Assembly (NCBI GenBank): GCA_963576475.1
Contig: OY754989.1
Coordinates: 25,186,031 to 25,250,030, forward strand
Length of the DNA: 64,000 nt
Source: Molanna angustata
Lineage: Eukaryota; Arthropoda; Insecta; Trichoptera; Molannidae
Direction: 5' to 3'
The number at the start of each line of letters is the position of its first letter. Within the stretch, counting starts at the first letter, position 1. Below, one piece after another: positions 11,468 through 22,499 of this stretch. Under the pieces are notes generated by a model, which worked only from the letters and a program-made list of their open reading frames with translations, ran no database searches and was not told where the DNA came from. The translations under genes were made by a program, and so were the position numbers.

Positions 11468-12046
11468 TTACATTTCGGGTTCCTCTTGAGGTTCCCGTCC
11501 TTGGTTGCCTCTCCTGATACTGGATAAATCCTCCATACAAGAGATGTAAATCTTCTGAGATCCTTCGTTTTTTCTTAAAAAAATTCTGCCATTCCGTGTC
11601 CAAGCGTATTTGTACTTCATCTCCTTCGCCATTTGTCGAGTTTCATAGAATAGGTGTTTGTTTCTTATAGTAAGATGTTCGTTTATAAATATATAGTTGT
11701 CTGGTCCAACAATCCCGATGTCCTGTGTAGAGATTTTCTTTTTTTTTGATCTAACAGACGCTAGGAGTGTGTCCCTTGATATTCTTCTCATGAACTTGAC
11801 CACGATTGGCTTTGGTGCTGTGTTGATTTTGGAGCGTGTTCTTACTATATAGTCAATCTCCTTCATGTCGACATCATAACCTACCACCCTTATTACAGAT
11901 TTGAAAATGTCAGGTAGCGATTCATTTTTAGACTCCTGAACTCCTTTGATTTCTATGTTGTAAAGTTTTGCCGCTTGTTCCTTCAAGTGGTTTGAGCTCT
12001 CGATTTCGATGTTTTTGTTCTTTAATAACACAATCAAACAAATCAC
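11468..12046 (-). pseudogene. LINE ORF1 with baculovirus FP-like domain
   Basis: The 192-residue frame begins with a Leu/Glu/Lys-rich, coiled-coil-like stretch. It continues as the nucleic-acid-binding ORF1 type related to the baculovirus FP protein C-terminal domain, which is common in insect jockey/CR1 LINEs. Supporting segments are GVQESKNESLPDIF, RTRSKINTAPKPIVVKF, SRDTLLASVR, FINEHLTIRNKHLFYETR, KYAWTRNGRIFLRKN and a final IYISCMEDL. The N-terminus is cut by a plus-strand LINE tail that begins at about 12047, so the ORF is incomplete. Confidence 0.75.
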
Positions 12047-12140
12047 TGTTTAGTTGGAAGAAATTGCCATTTGGCGATAAACTCGCTACTTAAATAGGGT
12101 GTAAGGAAGTGTTTAAATAAATAAAGAAAAAATATGAATT
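12047..12140 (+). mobile_element. LINE 3' tail abutting ORF1
   Basis: TTGGAAGAAATTGCCATTTG followed by GCGATAAACTCGC and a (TAAA)n tail matches the CR1/jockey-type tail at 34137-34232. It is only about 95 bp long, so it is a severely 5'-truncated insertion or an older tail fragment. Confidence 0.6.
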
Positions 12141-13739
12141 TTTATTCCTAGGGTTTTATTTCAGTACTTCGAGTTGTTAGATGAACCAAGCCACCAACAA
12201 TGTATGAACCACCACACAAACAGGTAAAAAAGATATAAATAAAAGCAATGTTGGTTATTTTTTACATTACAATACACACTAGTTACTTCCTTAATTGCTT
12301 TCTACTATTTTTTTTAACTATTAACTCTTTTTTCTTTTAATAAATACGAAAATATCATGTCATACTCAACAATCTTCATATAAACCGCGTTTTTCTTGCC
12401 TATCAACTGTGCGAAAGAGACAACATTTTTTTGCCTCACTTCACCGCTATGAATATTTGACAAGTACTCCATCTAGGTATATATATTAATATCTTTGTAA
12501 AATTCATGTTATACCTATGGCAAGAAAATATTTAGCCTTGAAAAATTGTCAATCAGAAATTTAAGTTATACTCTAAAATAGTAAAATACTCTACTACTCT
12601 AGTTTCTACTGAAATACTCTAGTTTTGATTAAAATATATGGGAAAATTGGCAAAAAATATATTTACTTGAATTATTTCATCCATAATCATTTACAAGGTG
12701 TGTATTATTTATCTTGTACAATATTCATACATATTAATAACCAAATTTATTATTTATTTTTGTATTTGACTTGTTTATACATTCGTTGTTATTTTTTCGA
12801 CTTTGGAGGCTTAATATATCATGAATTTGACGTTTCAAACAAAGAAACGTTTTTCTTTGAGTATGTATAAGAATATAAAATGAGGATACTAATCACGTTT
12901 TGTTTATTTGCAGCATGTCATACTTATTTTTGCGAGCTTTAAAAGATGATGAAAAGCGATAAAAAGACGATGGTCCGTTGGACATGCCGAAAGCTATATT
13001 TGTCGCACATTACAGAATTAACCATTCATTGTTTGCTGTCCTGTACGACCAAATTAAAACTCCACATCCATATTTAAATCAATAAATAGTATTTAAAAGC
13101 ACATTGTACTATAATATGAAGATAACTTCTAGAATATAATCCTCTCTGTACTATTCCTTGTATGTTTCAGGTGTGTTCCTATAATTTTGTTTTTTCTCAT
13201 TTTTCGTAAATTTTATGTTAAGCTTTTAAAATTACTCGATATGATGTCCTATTACTTTGTACCGTAGTCTGCATTTACTTGTTTTTTTCTTCATTGTTTT
13301 TAATATCATTATGCTCTACTGTACTGTTGGATATCCAAAATAAATAAAATAAATTAATAAAAATAACTAAACATCATATACACATAAAAGTACTAGTTTT
13401 ACCTTTTTATACTGCTTCATATTAATATGCATGGTATTTATGTAGTGCGTTTAATAATTCACTCACATGTTAAGAGCAGATAATTCTGAAACTATATATT
13501 TTGTTGGAAAAAATAGGATATAAAGAAAACACAAGCATGAAAAATTTTGAACCATGATCATTATAGTGGTCAAAGTAAATTATTTTATTAACCTTGTTTA
13601 TTATTTTTACAGATATGTAATTGAAATCTTGCAATCATCAGTGTGTCGCACATGTTTGGAAGCCATATTATGTAATAGCTTTGCAGTATAGTATAATATG
13701 GTAAACTGCTGCAGGAATTGTTGAGCCAGACAGAGTTGA
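12141..13739. other. AT-rich intergenic stretch
   Basis: No coding motif, terminal repeat or RNA gene is evident. Short frames such as 12625-12870 have no recognisable composition or motif and are probably chance. Confidence 0.6.
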
Positions 13740-13766
13740 AAAACACTTAATTTTTTAGATTTAAAA

Positions 13767-14636
13767 TTGACAGTAGTAAATAATAAAATTGAATTTGATA
13801 TATATCGTAAACCGACCTATACAGATACAACTATCCACAATACATCCAACCATCCAGCATCCCATAAACATTCCGCTTATCATTCCATGGTCCATAGATT
13901 ACTAAATATACCACTATCATCAAATAATTTTAATAAAGAACTAAATACAATAAAACAGATTGCATACAATAATGGTTATAACAGTAAATTGATAGACTCT
14001 ATTTTAAATCAAAAAATAAAAAATATTAACGTCAATAGATACCTACATAGTTATAATACAAATATCAAAAAAGATGAATATAGATGGAGACGCATATTGT
14101 TTGTTAATAATTTATCCCAATTAGTCTCAAATTTCTTACCAAAAGACATAAGACCGGCATTTTACACTGACAATAATATTGGAAAAAGTTTAATGAATTC
14201 CAAAGATAAAGATAATAAAATGGAAAACTCCGGCGTATACCAACTGACATGTGGAGACTGCTATGCAGTCTACATAGGAAAAACAGGACGGAAATTTGAG
14301 ACTAGAGTAAAAGAACATATTAGATGTATAAACAATGATAATTTTTCGGAATTCGCAGAACACTTAGTACTTAATGATCATCAATTTAATATGCAATCGG
14401 GAACAGAAATTTTACACGTCAACAAAGTAGGTCTCCGTCTTGATAATTTAGAGTCGCTAGAAATTAAAAAGTGTATTAATTCAAAACAGAACATAATAAA
14501 CAATCAGTTAAATTTATCTTTCAGTCCATTATTAAATATGTTTCCTTTTACTTCTAATCCTTCAGCCAATCGGACCCACCCTGCACAAGACCCAACCCTA
14601 AGTACCCCCACCCTACCTCTACCTCCGCCCCCATAG
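13767..14636 (+). pseudogene. PLE-1 upstream unit: RT thumb and GIY-YIG
   Basis: This is the 3' part of a PLE protein, in one open frame of 289 codons. It carries the conserved RKPTYTDTTIH, HKHSAYHSMVHRLL and IKQIAYNNGY segments after the RT, then ILFVNNLSQLVSNFL, and a GIY-YIG domain with GVYQLTCGDCYAVYIGKTG and RKFETRVKEH. The C-terminal tail is rich in Pro and Thr (STPTLPLPPPP) and ends at a TAG. Truncation inside the RT domain means it cannot make an active protein. It retains the frame where the downstream unit has a 4-bp insertion and a stop. Confidence 0.88.
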
Positions 14637-14670
14637 ATTTCTTGTAAGCACGTCGTCACATTATGTTTCA

Positions 14671-14729
14671 GTTGAAAGTTAGCCTGATGAGAGAACGGTT
14701 AGTTCCGAAACCGGTCGCATCGTTTCAAC
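14671..14729 (+). ncRNA. Type I hammerhead ribozyme, PLE-1 upstream unit
   Basis: The core CTGATGA (14684-14690) and GAAA (14707-14710) are both intact. Stem I pairs GTTGAAA (14671-14677) with TTTCAAC (14723-14729), plus an inner GC/GC, with a GTTA/ATCG internal loop. Stem II pairs around GGTTA with one bulge. Stem III is the palindrome ACCGGT (14710-14715), ending in the cleavage triplet GTC, so cleavage is predicted after C14716. PLE-borne hammerheads with minimal stem III that act as dimers are known. Activity here is inferred from structure only. Confidence 0.85.
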
Positions 14730-14771
14730 CAAAAAACGTGGTTAATACAAAGTTATATCTTTAAATTTAAT

Positions 14772-15164
14772 TTGTTAAATATGAACCACAAAGTTAACAT
14801 TCAAACATTTGAAAATATTGTTATCGCGAGTACGGCGAGTAAAATAAAAATGTATAAGAAATTTTCAATTAAATACAGAATAATGTGCTTAAATATATTA
14901 TTTTATCAAACGTGCTTAAAATATGAAGTGTTTCCGAATTATATTAATGCTAAATTCAAAACTGATAATAGTGATAAAAATAAAAATCAAAAAGCTTTAT
15001 TCAAATCAAAAATAGCTTGGTTAAAAGAAGACTTAAAGACTGAATTTAAACTACGAAATAATATAAAACTTCAAATAAAAGTGCTTCACACAGAGTTGGT
15101 GTCAATCTTACATCCGATTGAATGGGACATCTTGGACGATAAAGTTCGTGCTTCGCGAGTATAG
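14772..15164 (+). pseudogene. PLE-1 N-terminal domain, first frame
   Basis: This is a Lys- and Asn-rich 130-codon frame at the start of the long PLE unit, likely the N-terminal region ahead of the RT. It carries KIAWLKEDLKTEFKLRNNIK and HPIEWDILDDKVRA, then stops. The reading resumes in another frame a few bases downstream, so at least one indel has occurred. No enzymatic motif is expected here. The assignment rests on position. Confidence 0.65.
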
Positions 15165-15181
15165 ACGCCTTCAAGAAGAAA

Positions 15182-15586
15182 GTGAAACTTGACAAAAAGC
15201 TAAGTACTCTTATTAATAACAAAACAGTTAGAACAGATAAACAAGTTAATCAAGTCCATGAATTCTATGATCGTGTAATCAATTTATTCTCACAATCGTT
15301 TAGTCAACCAGAGTTAGATTTATTATCAAAGGGTCTTAAACATAATATTCATAAAAATAACAATATCACAGCAATAGAAAATTTAGCAGTAGACTTAGAG
15401 ACAGCGTTATACAATTGCCCCAAAACTTACCATTATAAATGTTCGGAAATTATAAAAGTTAATTCAGTAAAATTTTCCACACCACATAAAAATAATGATC
15501 ATATTGTGTTAAAAAATATTCAAAAAACTGTCAAAGAAAACCAAATTGTAATAACCAAGCGGATAAAGGTAATTCAATTGTTATAA
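15182..15586 (+). pseudogene. PLE-1 pre-RT domain, second frame
   Basis: This is the continuation of the PLE protein up to the fingers. Near its end the frame reads NQIVITK. A one-base deletion then shifts the frame, and the expected ADKGNSIVIMNGVDY of PLE proteins appears in the neighbouring frame (15555-15604), followed by a TGA. ADKGNSIV is the conserved PLE block before the RT core. Frame change plus stop mark this as a decayed copy. Confidence 0.75.
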
Positions 15587-15612
15587 TGAACGGCGTTGAC
15601 TATTGAAATAAA

Positions 15613-16335
15613 ATGCAAATTTTTTTAAACAACGACGACTTCATAAAGCTAGAAAAAGATCCGACGAATAAGTATCAAGATGCCGTAAAGAGCGCTTTAA
15701 AACTTTGCAAGAGTGATATAATAAAAAAGATACGCCCAAATCAGTTAGTAGATATGAATCCAAAAACACCCAAGTTATACGGCCTTTTAAAATTACACAA
15801 ACAGGAAAAACCCATTCGCCCGGTAGTAACGTGTTGTAATTCCCCATCATTTAAAATATCAGCCCTTATTGTTAACATAATAAATCAAGCAAACATATTC
15901 AAACCTAAATTTACAGTTAAAAATTCCATTGAACTAGTAAATACAATTAAAGACTTAGTGATTCCAAGTAATGCCAAACTAATATCTTTTGATATAATAA
16001 GTCTCTTTACTAATATACCAATAAAAGAAAACAAAAACATAATAGACAGTTTACTTAACAACTCGGATCTCCCCTTAGATATAACAAATGATTTAAAACG
16101 ATTATTAGAGGTTTGCTTGAGTCAAAACTATTTCCAGTATGATAATGTTGTTTACCAACAAAAAGAAGGATTACCAATGGGAGCCCGTACAAGTCCACTT
16201 ATAGCCGACATTTTTGTAGATTTCTTAGAAAATAAAATATTTGGATCAAATTCGGTTTTATTGAAATATATATTTTTATGGAAGAGATACGTGGACGATA
16301 TATTTTGCATTTTACCGGTACTGATCGACAATTAA
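15613..16335 (+). pseudogene. PLE-1 reverse transcriptase core
   Basis: This has all the usual PLE/telomerase-like RT blocks in order: TPKLYGLLKLHK, KPIRPVVTCCNSPSFKIS, motif A as LISFDIISLFTNIP (first catalytic Asp), motif B as QQKEGLPMGARTSPLIADIF and motif C as WKRYVDDIF (catalytic Asp pair). All three catalytic acids are present. The frame breaks a few residues after motif C (FCILPVLIDN then stop), while the true continuation TGTDRQLKLLLNFINSF lies in another frame. Confidence 0.9.
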
Positions 16336-16718
16336 AGTTGCTCTTAAATTTTATAAACTCGTTTCACCCTAAGATTCAGTTCACATTGGAAATAGAAAAG
16401 GAAAAAACACTCAATTTTTTAGATTTAAAATTGACAGTAGTAAATAATAAAATTGAATTTGATATATATCGTAAACCGACCTATACAGATACAACTATCC
16501 ACAATACATCCAACCATCCAGCATCCCATAAACATTCCGCTTATCATTCCATGGTCCATAGATTACTAAATATACCACTATTATCAAATAATTTTAATAA
16601 AGAACTAAATACAATAAAACAGATTGCATACAATAATGGTTATAACAGTAAATTGATAGACTCTATTTTAAATCAAAAAATAAAAAATATTAACGTCAAT
16701 AGATACCTACATACATAG
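16278..16718 (+). pseudogene. PLE-1 RT thumb, shifted frame
   Basis: Useful coding begins near 16316 with TGTDRQLKLLLNFINSFHPK. It continues through FLDLKLTVVNNKIEFDIYRK, PTYTDTTIHNTSNHPASHKH and IKQIAYNNGYNSKL. It overlaps the RT frame because of a one-base indel near 16311. It stops at a TAG created by a 4-bp insertion (CATACATAGTAA against CATAGTTA in the upstream unit). Confidence 0.85.
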
Positions 16719-16764
16719 TAATAATACAAATATCAAAAAAGATGAATATAGATGGAGACGCATA

Positions 16765-17304
16765 TTGTTTGTTAATAATTTATCCCAATTAGTCTCAAAT
16801 TTCTTACCAAAAGACATAAGACCGGCATTTTACACTGACAATAATATTGGAAAAAGTTTAATGAATTCCAAAGATAAAGATAATAAAATGGAAAACTCCG
16901 GCGTATACCAACTGACATGTGGAGACTGCTATGCAGTCTACATAGGAAAAACAGGACGGAAATTTGAGACTAGAGTAAAAGAACATATTAAATGTATAAA
17001 CAATGATAATTTTTCGGAATTCGCAGAACACTTAGTACTTAATGATCATCAATTTAATATGCAATCGGGAACAAAAATTTTACACGTCAACAAAGTAGGT
17101 CTCCGTCTTGATAATTTAGAGTCGCTAGAAATTAAAAAGTGTATTAATTCAAAACAGAACATAATAAACAATCAGATAAATTTATCTTTCAGTCCATTAT
17201 TAAATATGTTTCCTTTTACTTCTAATCCTTCAGCCAATTGGACCCACCCTGCACAAGACCCAACCCTAAGTACCCCCACCCTACCCCTACCTCCGCCCCC
17301 ATAG
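16765..17304 (+). pseudogene. PLE-1 GIY-YIG endonuclease, third frame
   Basis: The reading resumes after the stop with FVNNLSQLVSNFLPKDIRPA. The GIY-YIG endonuclease domain follows with GVYQLTCGDCYAVYIGKTG, the catalytic-type Arg in RKFETRVKEH and NNDNFSEFAEHLVLNDHQFN. The domain nicks DNA during PLE insertion and has a CCHH-like Cys pair (LTCGDC) ahead of the YIG. It ends in the same Pro-rich tail as the upstream unit. Within this piece the frame is intact. Confidence 0.88.
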
Positions 17305-17338
17305 ATTTCTTGTAAGCACGTCGTCACATTCTGTTTCA

Positions 17339-17397
17339 GTTGAAAGTTAGCCTGATGAGGGAACGGTTAGATCCGAAACCGGTCGCATCGTTTCAAC
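17339..17397 (+). ncRNA. Type I hammerhead ribozyme, PLE-1 downstream unit
   Basis: This is the same fold as in the upstream unit: CTGATGA at 17352-17358, GAAA at 17375-17378, stem I GTTGAAA with TTTCAAC, palindromic stem III ACCGGT and cleavage after C17384. Stem II has two changes (GGGAAC with GATCC) that weaken its pairing. The predicted cleavage sites of the two copies are 2668 bases apart, which equals one PLE unit. Confidence 0.82.
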
Positions 17398-17445
17398 CAA
17401 AAAACGTGGTTAATACAAAGTTATATCTTTAAATTTAATTTGTCA

Positions 17446-20293
17446 AACTTTATGCTTTACAAATTCAAGTATGGTCTATACACGATTATGTATCGTCAAG
17501 AATAATCATCTTATTACAACAGAATAGAGTGAAGAGAGTTAAAAAAGTCAAGTTATTTTGTTTAGAATGTCCAACGGAGTTGCAAAAATATTTTATAGGA
17601 GAAGAATTCATCACAAATTTAAAATTGTTGATTTTATATATGAAAGGAATTATCATGATCAAAAGATTTAGTTTTATTTTCAATTAAATTAATAACTTGT
17701 TGTGTGAAAATAAAATCAATAATAACATTTCACTATTGCTTTATACTTTGCTAAAACTAGATATGAAGGAGATTAGAAATTTTAATATTAATATTTTTTT
17801 TGAAACAATAAATTTGGTCAAGTTTAATAAAAATTAATTCAATAATAATTTTCATGTTTTTTATATTGTAATTATGTTTCAGAATCAGTCGTCATGATGG
17901 TACAATAATGTAAATTCTATTGGGATGAAATGTGATATGAGACGGTGAGGATGGTTCAGGAAAAGTATTTTTTTTGTTGTTTGTTTGTATATATTTTTGT
18001 TAGGTAAGTTATATGAGGAAGTTAGAAACATTATGTTTCACCATTTTATGTTAGTGGGAGATATTTTGAACTTCTTTATAAACATTTTTAGGAGAAGTCA
18101 ATTATTGAAATCTTGATTAGTGAAAGAATATAATCAATGAATTTCTTTTGTATATAGTTTGTTTATAGTTTGTAAAATTCATTAATATGATTAAATGGAT
18201 TATTCCATGTCATATAATTTGAAAATTTTTACATAGTCTTTTATAATTAATTTTTGGGGTATAGAATTTGATATACCAGTCATTTTATTCAAGGTTGATA
18301 GTTTATTAATGTCAGCATAGTTTTTTTGGCATAAATTTTAAAAGATTGTCTAATATAGAGTCAGAAAATTTTAATATTTAATTGATTTTGTTTTAAGATG
18401 ATTGATTGTTTGTTGTCAGAGTTGAATTAGAGCTTAGATGGGGAAATATTTTCACTCCATATCTTCCTGTCGTTGTTAATTCTGGTCATAATTTGAGTGG
18501 TTGTGATTGGAAGGCGCACTTCGATTAGTTCACTTCGATATCTGTCCACAACGAAAAGGTCAATTATAATAATCGCAATATATAAAAAAAAACAAAATTA
18601 ATTACACATTTGATTAGTCTCTTCAGTATTTTTATGCAGTGCGAAGATCAGCTCAAATTAAAAAAACTTCGAGGGCTGGCGAATCAATACGAGGGCTGGC
18701 CACGATATAAAAAAAATCAATTTTGAATTTTTTCACATGGTGTCAAATTTTTTTGAACAATTATTTGTTTTGTTCATAGTCTATCAGCAGTGCGAAAGGT
18801 TGGTTAATATTGGTATTGCTGATATTAGAATATTAAATTCAAACAAAATATAAATGAGAGTTTCACATTAGAACTTGTTGTAAAGATAATCATATTTATG
18901 AAAATTGTAGTATCTTAATGTAAAGCCTTGAATATTATGTCTTAACATATCAACATTAGTTAATTATATGGTTATTGATGTTGACTGAAATTTCTTATGT
19001 AAAATCAAATTTCATTCAACATGTCAAAACAAAGAAAGTGTTTTTAATTTCATATTGGGGTGTAAATTGTGGGTCAAGAAGATATTTCAAAATTAATTTG
19101 AGTCGTTGTATATTTTTTTATGTATAATAATAACTTTTCATTATATTTTTTATGTTGGTGTTAGATATTATTAATTAAGCTCAACACAATGTGTTGTTAA
19201 AAGAGTTTAAAATATATAATATTTAATGTTTATCGTTTCTTTGTTATTTTTTATGTATTTCTTGGATTGAGGTACAGAACATTTTTATTGAGTTGTGCGA
19301 ATTGTGTAAATACATTTAAATATTTTTTTTATGGGATGATGATAGTGGCATTCTAGATTTTTTAATATTTTATTTATTTTGTTGTGCTTGCACACAAATA
19401 AATTTTTCAACATGATAGCCTCTTCTGCAGATTCTAGCTTACAATGAGAATTAGCACAAATGAGAGCTTCTTCCTCAGATTCTAGCTCATAATAAGAATT
19501 AGTATACATGATAGCTTATCCAAGCTCACAATATGGAGGCACGATGAAAATCTAAGAGGGGGTTTCCTTAGTTTTCCATCGATTTAATAAATAATGAATA
19601 CTTCACGGGAGTGTCATTGATGGGATAAAAAAAATCAATCGTGGACTGAAATATGCTCAACACTAGCTTTGTAAATATTGTATTATATTTGTTGGTTACA
19701 TCGGTTTATAAACGAATGGGTTTTATTTAAATGTATGATGAATCTTGACAGCAAAAATGTCAAAAATTTATTTTATTTAATATGAAAGTTTTCTGTTTCA
19801 GGATAGTAGTTAGAATTTTTAAAGTGTTTAATATTTTTTTATGTAACTGTTTCAGATTGAAATTTCATACATTGTCATTTTCCAAAATATCTTATTTTCA
19901 TTTAGAATGTTGTGTCGGTTCATGATCTCCACAATGTAAACAAAACATCAACTTTTAATTAATTTTAATACGAAATTTTACATTTAGTTTCTGCAATGGA
20001 AAAAAATTAATTAATTAATTAATTAATTAATTTTTTTATATAAGTATGGATGTGTGTCACGTTACGTTATTAATCCTGGTTAGGAATAAAATAAAATTAA
20101 ATAATTTATATTTTTTTTAAAAAACTGACACACTGTTATTTTGCAAGCTAGCAACATTTATCGTTTGACAGCTTAAATAGTAGTGTCATTCCGAAAAAGC
20201 CCTTTTTCTTTGATAAATTTGTGTGTTAACGAGTCACAGCCATTCATAAAACGGCGGGTGACGTTAATTAAGTAAATATTGTGAAACGGAGAA
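17446..20293. other. AT-rich non-coding stretch with small repeats
   Basis: No gene is evident. At 19415-19540 a unit of about 52 bp (GAGCTTCTTCCTCAGATTCT type) repeats two and a half times. A perfect (TTAA)n run lies at 20004-20032. The remainder is low-complexity A/T. Confidence 0.55.
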
Positions 20294-20475
20294 ATGGGTA
20301 AGTCCTTTCGATATTTTATTGCATACAATATTTGTGGCAGATCGTGAATTGATACAATTTATAAGCGAAAGTTATTCTTCTTTTCGTAGGAAAGTCTAAA
20401 GTCAGATTTCCCATTTTTTTCCCGTTTTCATCTTGTCTTGTCCCATCCTACGTCGTTTCAAATCAATTTGTTTAA
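20294..20475 (+). CDS. Possible 5' exons of an unknown gene
   Basis: ATGG (20294-20297) is followed exactly by a donor GTAAGT. The acceptor TCTTCTTTTCGTAG ends at 20389, and the joined reading is MGKSKVRFPIFFPFSS and so on, ending after 29 codons. The predicted 92-bp intron has good borders. Upstream at 20200-20213 lies a CCCTTTTTCTTTG pyrimidine tract like a 5' TOP start of translation-related genes. The peptide after MGKSK is not recognisable, so this may be a broken first exon, a retained start of a pseudogene, or chance. Confidence 0.25.
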
Positions 20476-21545
20476 TGTACCACGTTTATTTCGTCCTGTA
20501 TCGTTCATGTATTGTCTCGGTACCATTACCATTTTGTTTGAACATCCATAATTTATATTGAGACGACTCATATTGATTTTGCAACAATTTTTATCAACGA
20601 GAATGTGACCATGGGAAGTAAAACTTATGGAAAATTCTATTGAAGATGACTGTGAGAAGAGAATTGTAAATTTGGGTTTCAACTGAGGATTTATTTGAAG
20701 GATATCATTGAGAGGGTTTGATTCGTTCGATGAATTTTTCTAATTGCATGTGATGATCCAGGAGTTTATCAAAGAAATGTTATATTAGCAGTAAACTCCG
20801 AGAAGAACAATTTCATGTTAATCTTTACTAACTATTTAGAAGATTCGACGTGATATTGAAGTTTGGATTATTCATATGACGATGCCATTCACTATGAAGA
20901 AACTCTATACTAATTTATTACCGCAATGTGGATTTCAGAATGTTAAAAACTCATTCACACTTCATTCATCTCTGAAGGGGTGAATTTTGATGTATAAAGA
21001 TCACCGTATGAAGAGTAATGAAAACGTCCTTGACTCATCCTGGATTTCTTTATTTGTTGTATTTGAAATTAATAAATTATAACATTTAGTAGGATTTAGA
21101 TTGAGAGGACCGTAGGTAGAATGATTTTATTTTGATTGTCTATCGGTGGATTTTCAATTTGTGATAAACTTAATATCATACTCATTCTTATCATTCATTC
21201 GGTTCATTTAACATTCCAATATAAAGAGAATTCTATTTTGACGATTTAAATCTTTTGATGTTTTATATTTTCAAGTAATTAACATTCTTAATTTTACTTA
21301 TATTCTTTAAGAGTTAACATCCATAATGTTTTAGTTATTCTTCATATCTTTTATTTAAATTATAATGGATTCATTCATGTGGTTGAAACTAGTAAATTTG
21401 TATAATATTTAATATCAAAATAAATGTTAATTTGTTCTTAAAAACTTTGTCTTTATCTCAAGAATCCTTGCAACAGATCTATTTCTTTAAATTTGATCTT
21501 GATTATTAATATAATATTTTTTTAAAATTATTTTTTTTTTTTTTT
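20476..21545. other. Non-coding stretch
   Basis: AT-rich sequence with no recognisable gene or repeat structure. It ends in a T-run/A-run palindrome (21530-21560) that forms the tail of the following SINE. Confidence 0.5.
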
Positions 21546-21700
21546 TTTAAAAAAAAAATGAATATGTCCTTGTTAAACAAGTACATATACATCTTCCTAC
21601 GTTCCCTAAACTAAGCATAAATGCTTGTCCTATAGGTGAACGAGATCGGTCGAGGCAGGATTCGAACTCGCGACCACTGGATTACTAACCCATCATTTAT
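21546..21700 (-). mobile_element. tRNA-derived SINE-A, 5'-truncated
   Basis: A poly(A) tail (T-run on the plus strand) is followed on the minus strand by the SINE-A body (AATATGTCCTTGTTAAACAA, CTTCCTACGTTCCCTAAA, GTGAACGA) and a B box, read as GGATTCGAACTCGC on the plus strand. The A-box end of the tRNA head is missing. Other copies lie at 23788, 25286, 38127 and 39915. Confidence 0.8.
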
Positions 21701-21865
21701 ATTTGGTCTCATTCAAGTTTATGACGAGATAGAACCCCCTGAGAGTCATTGTAAGTACTAGTTATGACAGCAGAGACTTTTGCTTTTCTATCACTGAGCT
21801 ACTGGTGAACGATGACAGTGGAGTTGGATCCTGTGATAGATCAGGCTCTCCAAAACCACTGCCTC

Positions 21866-22030
21866 GCAATACATACCATCACGCCATGTCCCTTACGGGG
21901 TAGGCAGAGAGAACCGAACGCCATATCTTTCTATCCTGGCACACATTCATCGCCTCGTCAACATTCATGCATCGTCTCATACATGTTCGTCTATTGTACA
22001 TGCTTCTAACATTTCCGTCTTTCAGAATAT
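21866..22030 (-). mobile_element. RTE-like LINE 3' end, minus copy
   Basis: CATACCATCACGCCATGTCC followed by CTTACGGGGTAGGCAGAGAG is the reverse complement of the RTE-like 3' end at 62535-62590. It directly abuts the left border of the segmental duplication, and copy 2 lacks it. Confidence 0.7.
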
Positions 22031-22499
22031 CGTTAGTTTATTCGCGGACTAATTACCAAGCTTCACCGTAATTTTTTTTACGATATCGCTTCGACATAAA
22101 TATTTGAAATTCGAAATTCATGCTAAATAATTTAATAATAATTACAATAATGAAATCAATTAAGGATTGTCGTTTTTATGAAAAAAATCTATCAAATGAC
22201 TTGACAGTTTTATGAGCTTCAGAACTACACCAATTTCATCTGTGGCTACAACTGTCAAAAGTGAAAAGTGCTGTCTTGATCCACTCCTCGATTTAAAACC
22301 AGTCTTCTGACACCGTCCTAAGTCAACGTCTCACGGTATATATGTAAACTTTTTCGTTAATCACGCTCTATTACCAGGTACTATAGATAGTTGACGTTTA
22401 TAAGTAAGAGAATTATTAATGTCTTGCCATATTACATTTACACGGAACAACAAATAGTACGTTTTTGTATTAATCTTTTGTATAAATATTTTTCAGACA

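Larger units (their letters stand above)
480..12046 (-). mobile_element. Jockey/CR1-like LINE, split by foldback DNA
   Basis: Four minus-strand coding pieces lie in the correct order for one LINE: ORF1 (11468-12046), APE endonuclease (9865-10950), RT fingers (3688-4123) and RT palm to C-terminus (612-1654). They are separated by a 5.6 kb foldback element and a 2.0 kb solo foldback arm. The 3' UTR is probably 480-611. No piece overlaps another, so the LINE was inserted into rather than scrambled. Some sequence is missing at both foldback junctions, including RT motif A. The element is dead. Confidence 0.8.
13740..17445 (+). mobile_element. Penelope-like element PLE-1, partial tandem
   Basis: A 5'-truncated unit (13740 to about 14777) is followed directly by a longer unit (about 14778-17445) in the same orientation. 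By eye the shared 1.0 kb differs at only a handful of positions. This is the pseudo-LTR arrangement typical of PLEs. The long unit encodes a PLE reverse transcriptase and a GIY-YIG endonuclease. Both units end in a proline-rich tail, a hammerhead ribozyme and the same AT-rich 38 bp. Frameshifts in the long unit make it inactive. Confidence 0.92.

Noticed and set aside
10950..11603. 217-residue minus-strand frame overlapping LINE ORF1
   Set aside because: It overlaps the ORF1 domain in another frame, and composition is low-complexity Leu/Ile/Phe.
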